From: Stomoxys calcitrans
Lineage: Eukaryota > Arthropoda > Insecta > Diptera > Muscidae
Assembly (NCBI RefSeq): GCF_963082655.1
Contig: NC_081554.1
Span: forward strand, 48,201,169 to 48,265,168
Length of the DNA: 64,000 bases
Reading direction: 5' to 3'
Part shown: piece by piece, positions 32,516 to 44,900 of the stretch
How positions within the stretch are numbered: the first letter of the stretch is position 1
How the letters are laid out: each line of letters opens with the position of its first letter
Notes under the pieces: model-generated
The model's input: the letters and a program-made list of their open reading frames with translations, nothing else
Databases searched by the model: none
What the model was told of the DNA's origin: nothing
Made by a program: the position numbers and the translations under genes

Positions 32516-34190
32516 AACGATTTCTTGAAATTTCTGTACGTTTCCGTACTAAACACATTCAAATATTTTCACACGTTCCCGTACTTAACACATTTAAATC
32601 TCAATAGAAACTAAACTATTGGTCGGTTGCTTTGAAATATTTTAAATTTTTTTTAACGATTCTAGATAAAATTTCCTTGGAACACAAGTGGGGGGCGGCT
32701 ATACTTCCCAGGGACCATCAAGAACTAATTTCAGTTTGAAAATGAAAAAGGGACCCCAGGAACCTTCTCACCCGCCGGAGGGTGGGTGGTGCTCCTTAGG
32801 TAGAGCAGCAGATGGTAAAATGTATGTCCCACAAAGTGATTTCGTTCACTCTTAGTTCGGCTTCTAGCACCATAAGCACTGTAATCTCGATCTCGGGATA
32901 GGGAACCGTTGGAATAACTTGTTTTCAATCCCAGTTCTCGTTTTCATATTCTTTCCATGGCGATTGGTTTAATCAAAATATGAATACCTTAACAATACCT
33001 TAATTCGCATCACTTATGTTATAAATAAGTTTTTTTTTTGAAACTACAAAATAAGTAACTAAATTATACATTTTTAGACGCTAGTTTAGTATAATCGGAT
33101 ATATTTATAAGATATAGCAGATTTGATACATCACCATCACCATAATCATTCATTCAGCCATTATTTTTATGTAGTGTCCAAAGCCATTATTTTCATATAT
33201 AAAATTGTTCTTTTAACAAAGAAGACACCTAGACAGCAAAAATGCATACACATACGTACTATATATATATATAACTATATTAAAACAAATACTACAAAAA
33301 ACTATTGTTATATGGAAACGATACCAAAGCTAGCACAATGCTAAAAAAATACCTAAAATAAGTTAATCAAAACCTATCGACACAAATAAATATTAACGAT
33401 TATTGTAAGAAGAGAACTTTTTTTTAATTCTTTAAAAATATTCAAGGTAAGTCTTAGCTAATACACAGATAAAAAGTAATTTTGAAAAACAACAACTTTG
33501 GTCGAAAAAACAACTACGAAAGTTGTTAATTTTCCTGCAACAATTTGTTTTAAATCTCAACGTCCCAAAAAACAAATTTGTTGTTGAAAGGCACTCTTTG
33601 CATATAACAACAACAACAATATATCCAACACATATGCTTTGCTTCGGGTGGTGGTGTTTTTATTTTTTTTTGTTCGGCTCGCGCTGTTTTGTCTCGTTCG
33701 TTTTACTGTAGCTCTCGGGTTTTTCTTTGTCATTCACTCTACTATTACCCTCAAAAGTGTTAAGAATTTTGGTGCCGCTGAGTATTGAACTCATGATCTC
33801 ATGTTTGGTAATCTTGCACGCATCCTCTAGCTTATCAACATCATCTTTATGATGAAATAAATCAATTAGTACTGCTGTACAGTAATAAGTGTCTCAATCA
33901 ATTAAGTTAAAAAAGGTAGTCATGGGAGTTTTGTGCTCTACATGGTAGTGCGCCTATTTTTACAACTACCTCAACTAAAAAATTTGTTGAAAGTCAACAA
34001 AATTTCAATAATTTTGTCTGTCAAGTCTCTTGTAGAGAATTACTTACGCACTTCAACAAATAATGTATTCGATTTAATGCTAAAATTAGTTGAGAATTTG
34101 ACATACAAATTTGATAGTTGGTTTTTTTTTAAGAGTTATTTTTTTATGTGTACATACAATAATAATAATAAACGGCCAAGGGTATAATAA
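32516..34190. other. AT-rich intergenic DNA, no gene
   Basis: It is rich in A/T runs, with (CAA)n stretches near 33610 and a short TA repeat near 33260. Open frames are short and without recognised domains. I see no RNA gene or transposon ends. Confidence 0.4.
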
Positions 34191-34197
34191 AGGCGAT

Positions 34198-35008
34198 TTT
34201 GTGGTACATATGACGGCTAAACGTATGAATGGATTTTATTGAAATTGGCATCAATCGAAATATAGTTTGCCAAAGAAACTACGAATATATATAAAAACTT
34301 ATTTTCCTTAAAGAAAAACCATGAAAATGAGGAATTAATTTTCAATAAAAGAAGAAGAAGAAGTATAAACACAGGCAATTGTTGTTGGTTTTTTCTAAAG
34401 CATTCGTTATGGGTGTGAATGCAAAGCCATAGATGTGAGTATTAATGGTAAGAGTAAGAGAAACAAATGGTACGGGAGAAAGAGTATTTAGTAGTAGTAT
34501 TTAGGAGAGGGTGTGAAGTGCGTGGCCCTACTTGGCATGTAGGTGAACCAATTTCTTAAGGCTCGGCTTTGGCGTGCGAGACAATTGTTTTTGTTGGTGT
34601 TGTTTGTATATGTTTTGCGGTTCCAAACAACAAGACAAACAATTTTATAACTACAGGTCATATGCAGTAGGTGGGTTTTATAAAAACTCGTTTGTGGTAC
34701 ATATAACGGCCAAACGACTGAATGGATTTTAATGAAATTGGTATCAATCGAAAGATAGTTTGCCAGAGAAGCTTCGAAAATATATGAAAACTAATTTTCC
34801 TTAAAGAAAAGCCATGAAAATGAGGAATTAATTTTCAATAAAAGACGAAGCATTAACACAGGCAATTGTTGTTGGCTTTTTTTCTAAAGCATTCGTTATG
34901 GGTGTGAATGCAAAGCCATAGGTGAGATTATTAGTGGTGAGACTAAGAGAAACAAATGGTGCGAGAGAAAGAGTATTTAGAAGTAGTATTAAGGAGAGGG
35001 TGTTGTGG
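34198..35008. repeat. direct duplication of a ~320-bp unit, 493 bp apart
   Basis: Unit 1 (34198-34515) and unit 2 (34691-35008) share TTGTGGTACATAT, ACCATGAAAATGAGGAATTA-like sequence, AAGCATTCGTTATGGGTGTG and GAGAAAGAGTATTTAG. They differ by scattered substitutions and small indels, so the duplication is not recent. A 175-base piece lies between them. No coding capacity. Confidence 0.8.
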
Positions 35009-35167
35009 GTATTGATGCCAACAATTTACCAACAAAAATCGTAATAAAAATTATTAAAAGTATTAAAAAGAGTAAAATTTTGTGTAAAAAAGAGTAACTA
35101 ACTTCGTTTTTTGAAAATTTTTCTAGTGTAGCTTAGCGTTAGGATTATTCTTGGAATAAGTAAAAAA

Positions 35168-35730
35168 ACAAGTAAAAGCGTGCTAAATTCGGCCGGGTCG
35201 AATCGTGGGAACCCACCACCATAGATTCTGCTAAAAAATTATACAAAATAAATTTAGTTGAAGGGCATAATTTTTTTTTTTATTTTTTAGGAACCGAACA
35301 AAGATGATCGAGAGACCGGTTTACATGGAAGCTATATCAGGTTCTTCACCGATTTAGACCGTACTCGGCACAGTTGTTGGAAGTCATAACATAACACCAC
35401 AGCCAAATCGGACGCAAATTGCGGGAGATTGGTTTATGTGGGAGCTATATTGGAAGTTGTTGGAAGTCGTAACGGAACTTTACATGCATAATTTCGGTTT
35501 ATATGGGAGCTATATCTAAATCCGAACCGATAAGGCCCATTTGCAATCCCCAACGACCTACATCATCATTAGGTATGTGTGCAAAATTTCAAGCGGCTAG
35601 CTTTACGCGTTCGACCTGTATCGTGATTTCGACCGACGGACGAGACGATCAAGAATATATATATTTTATGGGGTCCTAGATCCATATTTCGAGGTGTTAC
35701 AAACGGATGACTAGGTTAGTATACCACCTC
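35168..35730 (-). repeat. dispersed element, reverse, internally shortened
   Basis: One end is ACAAGTAAAAGCGTGCTAAA then TTCGGCCGGGTCGAATCGTG; the other is GGTTAGTATACCACCTCCAA. Two or three degraded ~150-base units lie between (ACCGGTTTACATGGAAGCTA). It sits immediately left of the satellite boundary region. Confidence 0.7.
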
Positions 35731-35735
35731 CAATG

Positions 35736-35937
35736 AATTTGTAAATGGGCCATATCGGTCCATGTTTTGATATAGCTGCCATATAAACCGATCTTGGATC
35801 TTGACTTCTTGAGCCACTAGAGGGTGTAATTCTTATTCGATTTGGCTGAAATCTTGAACGATGTGTTTCACTGTGACTTTTGTGACGATTTGATTGAAAT
35901 GTTGTACAACGGCTTCTCCAATGACCTTCAACATAGA
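35736..35937 (+). repeat. truncated dispersed-element piece bordering the satellite
   Basis: It reads TTTGTAAATGGGCCATATCG, GCCATATAAACCGATCTTGG and TTGTACAACGGCTTCTCCAA, matching the interior of the 26101-27024 copy. It stops at CCTTCAACATAG, where satellite sequence (ACCAGCACCATTA) begins with no spacer. Confidence 0.75.
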
Positions 35938-38900
35938 ACCAGCACCATTACGGAAAGACCTTTACTTCAAGAATCCAATGGTGTTTTCAGAATTACGGAG
36001 ATCGAAAATCTGAGGAAGTTACAGCAATTTCGACCTAAAATGGACTTGTTTTTTACATATTTTGGATATCAATTATGCGATTTTGAGCTTGTTTTTTGAG
36101 GAATCAACACTGGAGTTGCGCTAAACATAAAAATTTCGCCAATAACTTCAATGCTGCATGGCCAACTCAAAAAATTTTTTCTCATCAAAAATTGAAAATT
36201 TTGGAAAGGTTACCCCCTTTGCTAAAATAATGGAAAAAAAATAAAATGTTACATTTTAAGGAATTTTGGTTATTTCACGATTCAGCTTCTAATTTCGAAC
36301 TGCGGAATGCTTTGAAATTTTCTATATTCGAAAAAATGAAGGAGTTTCAGCGTTTTTTAACTTAAAAAACTATTTTGAAAATTTTAGGTCCAAAATAAAA
36401 ATATTTTGAGGATTTTTTATAGAAAACTTAAGAGTATTACAACAACCAGCACCATTATGGAAAGAGCTTTTCTTCAGGAATCCAATGGTGCTTTCAGAAT
36501 TACGGAGATCGAAAATCTGAGGAAGTTACAGCAATTTCGACCTAAAATGGACTTGTTTTTTACATATTTTTGATATCAATTATGCGATTTTGAGATTGCT
36601 TTTTGATTGTTTTTTTCTCATCAAAAATTGAAAATTTTGGAAAAAAATGGGAAAAAAATGAAATGTTACATTTTAAGGAATTTTGGTTATTTTACGATTC
36701 AGCTTCGAATTTCGAACTGCGGAATGCTTTGAATATTTCTAAATTCGAAAAAATGAAGGAGTTACAGCGTTTTTAAACTTAAAAAACGATTTTGATAATA
36801 TTGGGCCCAAAATAAATCGATTTTGAGGATTTTTTATAGAAATTCTGGCAGCATTGCTACACCCAACACCATTAAGGAAACAGCTTTTCTTCAGGAATAC
36901 AATGGTATTTTCAGAATTACGGAGATCGAAAATCTGGGGAAGTTACAGCAATTTCGACCTAAAATGGACTTGTTTTTTACATATTTTGGACATCAATTAT
37001 GCGATTTTGAGCTTGTTTTTTGAGGAATCAATACCGGAGTTTCGCTAAACATAATTTTTCGCCATTAACTTCAATGCTGCATGGCCAACTCAAAAAATTG
37101 TTTCTCATCAAAAATTGAAAATTTTGGAAAGGTTACCCCCTTTGCTAAAAAAATGGGAAAAAAATGAAATGTTACATTTTAAGGAATTTTGGTTATTTTA
37201 CGATTCAGCTTCGAATTTCGAACTGCGGAATGCTTTGAAATTTTCTATATTCGAAAAAATGAAGGAGTTACAGCGTTTTTTAACTTAAAAAACGATTTTG
37301 ATAATATTGACCCCAAAATAAATCGATTTTGAGGATTTTTTATAGAAATTCTGGCAGCATTGCAACACCCAGCACCATTAAGGAAAGAGCTTTACTTCAG
37401 GAATCCAATGGTATTTTCAGAATTACGGAAATCGAAAATCTGGGGAAGTTACAGCAATTTCGACCTAAAATGGACTTGTTTTTTACATATCTTGGACATC
37501 AATTATGCGATTTTGAGCTTGTTTTTTGAGGAATCAATACCGGAGTTGCGCTAAACATAATTTTTCGCCATTACCTTCAATGCTGCATGGCCAACTCAAA
37601 AAATTGTTTCTCATCAAAAATTGAAAATTTTGGAAAGGTTACCCCCTTGGCTAAAAAAATGGGAAAAAAATGAAATGTTACATTTTAAGGAATTTTGGCT
37701 ATTTTACGATTCAGCTTCGAATTTCGAACTGCGGAATGCTTTGAAATTTTCTATATTCGAAAAAATGAAGGAGTTACAGCGTTTTTTAACTTAAAAAACG
37801 ATTTTGATAATATTGACCCCAAAATAAATCGATTTTGAGGATTTTTTATAGAAATTCTGGCAGCATTGCAACACCCAGCACCATTATGGAAAGAGCTTTA
37901 CTTCAGGAATCCAATGGTATTTTCAGAATTACGGAAATCGAAAATCTGGGGAAGTTACAGCAATTTCGACCTAAAATGGACTTGTTTTTTACATATCTTG
38001 GACATCAATTATGCGATTTTGAGCTTGTTTTTTGAGGAATCAATACCGGAGTTGCGCTAAACATAATTTTTCGCCATTAACTTCAATGCTGCATGGCCAA
38101 CTCAAAAAATTGTTTCTCATCAAAAATTGAAAATTTTGGAAAGGTTACCCCCTTTGCTAAAAAAATGGGAAAAAAATGAAATGTTACATTTTAAGGAATT
38201 TTGGTTATTTTACGATTCAGCTTCGAATTTCGAACTGCGGAATGCTTTGAAATTTTCTATATTCGAAAAAATGAAGGAGTTACAGCGTTTTTTTAACTTA
38301 AAAAACGATTTTGATAATATTGACCCCAAAATAAATCGATTTTGAGGATTTTTTATAGAAATTCTGGCAGCATTGCAACACCCAGCACCATTAAGGAAAG
38401 AGCTTTACTTCAGGAATCCAATGGTATTTTCAGAATTACGGAAATCGAAAATCTGGGGAAGTTACAGCAATTTCGACCTAAAATGGACTTGTTTTTTACA
38501 TATCTTGGACATCAATTATGCGATTTTGAGCTTGTTTTTTGAGGAATCAATACCGGAGTTGCGCTAAACATAATTTTTCGCCATTAACTTCAATGCTGCA
38601 TGGCCAACTCAAAAAATTGTTTCTCATCAAAAATTGAAAATTTTGGAAAGATTACCCCCTTTGCTAAAAAAATGGGAAAAAAATGAAATGTTACATTTTA
38701 AGGAATTTTGGTTATTTTACGATTCAGCTTCGAATTTCGAACTGCGGAATGCTTTGAAATTTTCTATATTCGAAAAAATGAAGGAGTTACAGCGTTTTTT
38801 AACTTAAAAAACGATTTTGATAATATTGACCCCAAAATAAATCGATTTTGAGGATTTTTTATAGAAATTCTGGCAGCATTGCAACACCCAGCACCCTTAA

Positions 38901-41900
38901 GGAAAGAGCTTTACTTCAGGAATCCAATGGTATTTTCAGAATTACGGAGATCGAAAATCTGAGGAAGTTACAGCAATTTCGACCTAAAATGGACTTGTTT
39001 TTTACATATTTTGGACATCAATTATGCGATTTTGAGCTTGTTTTTTGAGGATTCAACACCGGAGTTGCGCTAAACATAATTTTTCGCCATTAACTTCAAT
39101 GCTGCATGGCCAACTCAAAAAATTGTTTCTCATCAAAAATTGAAAATTTTGGAAAGATTACCCCCTTTGCTAAAAAAATGGGAAAAAAATGAAATGTTAC
39201 ATTTTAAGGAATTTTGGTTATTTTACGATTCAGCTTCGAATTTCGAACTGCGGAATGCTTTGAAATTTTCTATATTCGAAAAAATGAAGGAGTTACAGCG
39301 TTTTTTAACTTAAAAAACGATTTTGATAATATTGGGCCCAAAATAAATCGATTTTGAGGATTTTTTATAGAAATTCTGGCAGCATTGCAACACCCAGCAC
39401 CATTAAGGAAAGAGCTTTACTTCAGGAATCCAATGGTATTTTCAGAATTACGGAAATCGAAAATCTGGGGAAGTTACAGCAATTTCGACCTAAAATGGAC
39501 TTGTTTTTTACATATCTTGGACATCAATTATGCGATTTTGAGCTTGTTTTTTGAGGAATCAATACCGGAGTTGCGCTAAACATAATTTTTCGCCATTAAC
39601 TTCAATGCTGCATGGCCAACTCAAAAAATTGTTTCTCATCAAAAATTGAAAATTTTGGAAAGATTACCCCCTTTGCTAAAAAAATGGGAAAAAAATGAAA
39701 TGTTACATTTTAAGGAATTTTGGTTATTTCACGATTCAGCTTCGAATTTCGAACTGCGGAATGCTTTGAAATTTTCTATATTCGAAAAAATGAAGGAGTT
39801 ACAGCGTTTTTTAACTTAAAAAACGATTTTGATAATATTGGGCCCAAAATAAATCGATTTTGAGGATTTTTTATAGAAATTCTGGCAGCATTGCTACACC
39901 CAGCACCATTAAGGAAACAGTTTTTCTTCAGGAATACAATGGTATTTTCAGAATTACGGAGATCGAAAATCTGGGGAAGTTACAGCAATTTCGACCTAAA
40001 ATGGACTTGTTTTTTACATATTTTGGACATCAATTATGCGATTTTGAGCTTGTTTTTTGAGGAATCAATACCGGAGTTGCGCTAAACATAATTTTTCGCC
40101 ATTAACTTCAATGCTGCATGGCCAACTCAAAAATTTTTTTCTCATCAAAAATTGAAAATTTTGGAAAGGTTACCCCCTTTGCTAAAAAAATGGGAAAAAA
40201 TGAAATGTTACATTTTAAGGAATTTTGGTTATTTTACGATTCAGCTTCGAATTTCGAACTGCGGAATGCTTGGAAATTCGAAAAAATTAAGGTGTTACAG
40301 CGTTTTTTAACTTAAAAAACGATTTTGAAAATTTTAGGTCCAAAATAAAACTATTTTGAGGATTTTTATAGAAAACTTAAGAGTATTGCAACAACCAGCA
40401 CCATTATGGAAAGAGCTTTTCTTCAGGAATCCAATGGTGCTTTCAGAATTACGGAGATCGAAAATCTGAGGAAGTTACAGCAATTTCGACCTAAAATGGA
40501 CTTGTTTTTTACATATTTTGGATATCAATTATGCGATTTTGAGCTTGTTTTTTGAGGAATCAACACCGGAGTTGCGCTAAACATAATTTTTCGCCATTAA
40601 CTTCAATGCTGCATGGCCAACTCAAAAAATTTTTTCTCATCAAAAATTGAAAATTTTGGAAAGGTTACCCCCTTTGCTAAAAAAATGGGAAAAAAATGAA
40701 ATGTTACATTTTAAGGAATTTTGGTTATTTTACGATTCAGCTTCGAATTTCGAACTGCGGAATGCTTTGAAATTTTCTATATTCGAAAAAATGAAGGAGT
40801 TACAGCGTTTTTTAACTTAAAAAACGATTTTGATAATATTGACCCCAAAATAAATCGATTTTGAGGATTTTTTATAGAAATTCTGGCAGCATTGCAACAC
40901 CCAGCACCCTTAAGGAAAGAGCTTTACTTCAGGAATCCAATGGTATTTTCAGAATTACGGAAATCGAAAATCTGGGGAAGTTACAGCAATTTCGACCTAA
41001 AATGGACTTGTTTTTTACATATCTTGGACATCAATTATGCGATTTTGAGCTTGTTTTTTGAGGAATCAATACCGGAGTTGCGCTAAACATAATTTTTCGC
41101 CATTAACTTCAATGCTGCATGGCCAACTCAAAAAATTGTTTCTCATCAAAAATTGAAAATTTTGGAAAGGTTACCCCCTTTGCTAAAAAAATGGGAAAAA
41201 AATTAAATGTTACATTTTAAGGAATTTTGGTTATTTTACGATTCAGCTTCGAATTTCGAACTGCGTAATGCTTGGAAATTCGAAAAAATTAAGGTGTTAC
41301 AGCGTTTTTTAACTTAAAAAACGATTTTGAAAATTTTAGGTCCAAAATAAAACTATTTTGAGGATTTTTATAGAAAACTTAAGAGTATTGCAACAACCAG
41401 CACCATTATGGAAAGAGCTTTTCTTCAGGAATCCAATGGTGCTTTCAGAATTACGGAGATCGAAAATCTGAGGAAGTTACAGCAATTTCGACCTAAAATG
41501 GACTTGTTTTTTACATATTTTGGACATCAATTATGCGATTTTGAGCTTGTTTTTTGAGGATTCAACACCGGAGTTGCGCTAAACATAATTTTTCGCCATT
41601 AACTTCAATGCTGCATGGCCAACTCAAAAAATTTTTTCTCATCAAAAATTGAAAATTTTGGAAAGGTTACCCCCTTGGCTAAAAAAATGGGAAAAAAATG
41701 AAATGTTACATTTTAAGGAATTTTGGCTATTTTACGATTCAGCTTCGAATTTCGAACTGCGGAATGCTTTGAAATTTTCTATATTCGAAAAAATGAAGGA
41801 GTTACAGCGTTTTTTAACTTAAAAAACGATTTTGATAATATTGACCCCAAAATAAATCGATTTTGAGGATTTTTTATAGAAATTCTGGCAGCATTGCAAC

Positions 41901-44900
41901 ACCCAGCACCCTTAAGGAAAGAGCTTTACTTCAGGAATCCAATGGTATTTTCAGAATTACGGAAATCGAAAATCTGGGGAAGTTACAGCAATTTCGACCT
42001 AAAATGGACTTGTTTTTTACATATTTTGGACATCAATTATGCGATTTTGAGCTTGTTTTTTGAGGAATCAATACCGGAGTTGCGCTAAACATAATTTTTC
42101 GCCATTAACTTTAATGCTGCATGGCCAACTCAAAAAATTTTTTCTCATCAAAAATTGAAAATTTTGGAAAGGTTACCCCCTTGGCTAAAAAAATGGGAAA
42201 AAAATTAAATGTTACATTTTAAGGAATTTTGGCTATTTTACGATTCAGCTTCGAATTTCGAACTGCGGAATGCTTTGAAATTTTCTATATTCGAAAAAAT
42301 GAAGGAGTTACAGCGTTTTTTAACTTAAAAAACGATTTTGATAATATTGACCCCAAAATAAATCGATTTTGAGGATTTTTTATAGAAATTCTGGCAGCAT
42401 TGCAACACCCAGCACCCTTAAGGAAAGAGCTTTACTTCAGGAATCCAATGGTATTTTCAGAATTACGGAAATCGAAAATCTGGGGAAGTTACAGCAATTT
42501 CGACCTAAAATGGACTTGTTTTTTACATATCTTGGACATCAATTATGCGATTTTGAGCTTGTTTTTTGAGGAATCAATACCGGAGTTGCGCTAAACATAA
42601 TTTTTCGCCATTAACTTCAATGCTGCATGGCCAACTCAAAAAATTGTTTCTCATCAAAAATTGAAAATTTTGGAAAGGTTACCCCCTTTGCTAAAAAAAT
42701 GGGAAAAAAATGAAATGTTACATTTTAAGGAATTTTGGTTATTTTACGATTCAGCTTCGAATTTCGAACTGCGGAATGCTTTGAAATTTTCTATATTCGA
42801 AAAAATGAAGGAGTTACAGCGTTTTTTTAACTTAAAAAACGATTTTGATAATATTGACCCCAAAATAAATCGATTTTGAGGATTTTTTATAGAAATTCTG
42901 GCAGCATTGCAACACCCAGCACCCTTAAGGAAAGAGCTTTACTTCAGGAATCCAATGGTATTTTCAGAATTACGGAAATCGAAAATCTGGGGAAGTTACA
43001 GCAATTTCGACCTAAAATGGACTTGTTTTTTACATATTTTGGACATCAATTTGCTAAAAAAATGGGGAAAAAATGAAATGTTACATTTTAAGGAATTTTG
43101 GTTATTTTACGATTCAGCTTCGAATTTCGAACTGCGGAATGCTTTGAAATTTTCTATATTCGAAAAAATGAAGGAGTTACAGCGTTTTTTAACTTAAAAA
43201 ACGATTTTGAAAATTTTAGGTCCAAAATAAAACTATTTTGAGGATTTTTTATAGAAAACTTAAGAGTATTGCAACAACCAGCACCATTATGGAAAGAGCT
43301 TTTCTTCAGGAATCCAATGGTGCTTTCAGAATTACGGAGATCGAAAATCTGGGGAAGTTACAGCAATTTCGACCTAAAATGGACTTGTTTTTTACATATC
43401 TTGGACATCAATTATGCGATTTTGAGCTTGTTTTTTGAGGAATCAATACCGGAGTTGCGCTAAACATAATTTTTCGCCATTAACTTCAATGCTGCATGGC
43501 CAACTCAAAAAATTGTTTCTCATCAAAAATTGAAAATTTTGGAAAGGTTACCCCCTTTGCTAAAAAAATGGGAAAAAAATTAAATGTTACATTTTAAGGA
43601 ATTTTGGTTATTTTACGATTCAGCTTCGAATTTCGAACTGCGTAATGCTTGGAAATTCGAAAAAATTAAGGTGTTACAGCGTTTTTTAACTTAAAAAACG
43701 ATTTTGAAAATTTTAGGTCCAAAATAAAACTATTTTGAGGATTTTTATAGAAAACTTAAGAGTATTGCAACAACCAGCACCATTATGGAAAGAGCTTTTC
43801 TTCAGGAATCCAATGGTGCTTTCAGAATTACGGAGATCGAAAATCTGAGGAAGTTACAGCAATTTCGACCTAAAATGGACTTGTTTTTTACATATTTTGG
43901 ATATCAATTATGCGATTTTGAGCTTGTTTTTTGAGGAATCAACACCGGAGTTGCGCTAAACATAATTTTTCGCCATTAACTTCAATGCTGCATGGCCAAC
44001 TCAAAAAATTTTTTCTCATCAAAAATTGAAAATTTTGGAAAGGTTACCCCCTTTGCTAAAAAAATGGGAAAAAAATGAAATGTTACATTTTAAGGAATTT
44101 TGGTTATTTTACGATTCAGCTTCGAATTTCGAACTGCGGAATGCTTTGAAATTTTCTATATTCGAAAAAATAAAGGAGTTACAGCGTTTTTAAACTTAAA
44201 AAACGATTTTGATAATATTGGGCCCAAAATAAATCGATTTTGAGGATTTTTTATAGAAATTCTGGCAGCATTGCTACACCCAGCACCATTAAGGAAACAG
44301 TGTTTCTTCAGGAATACAATGGTATTTTCAGAATTACGGAGATCGAAAATCTGGGGAAGTTACAGCAATTTCGACCTAAAATGGACTTGTTTTTTACATA
44401 TTTTGGACATCAATTATGCGATTTTGAGCTTGTTTTTTGAGGAATCAATACCGGAGTTGCGCTAAACATAATTTTCGCCATTAACTTCAATGCTGCATGG
44501 CCAACTCAAAAAAATTTTTCTCATCAAAAATTGAAAATTTTGGAGAGGTTACCCCCTTTGCTAAAAAATGGGAAAAAAATGAAATATTACATTTTAAGGA
44601 ATTTTGGTTATTTTACGATTCAGCTTCGAATTTCGAACTGCGGAATGCTTGGAAATTCGAAAAAATTAAGGTGTTACAGCGTTTTTTAACTTAAAAAACG
44701 ATTTTGATAATATTGGGCCCAAAATAAAACTATTTTAAGGATTTTTTATAAAAAACTTAGGAGCATTGCTACACCCAGCACCATTAAGGAAAGAGCTTTT
44801 CTTCAGGACTCCAATGGTGCTTTCAGAATTACGAAGATCGAAAATCTGAGGAAGTTACAGCAATTTCGACCTAAAATGGACTTGTTTTTTACATATTTTG

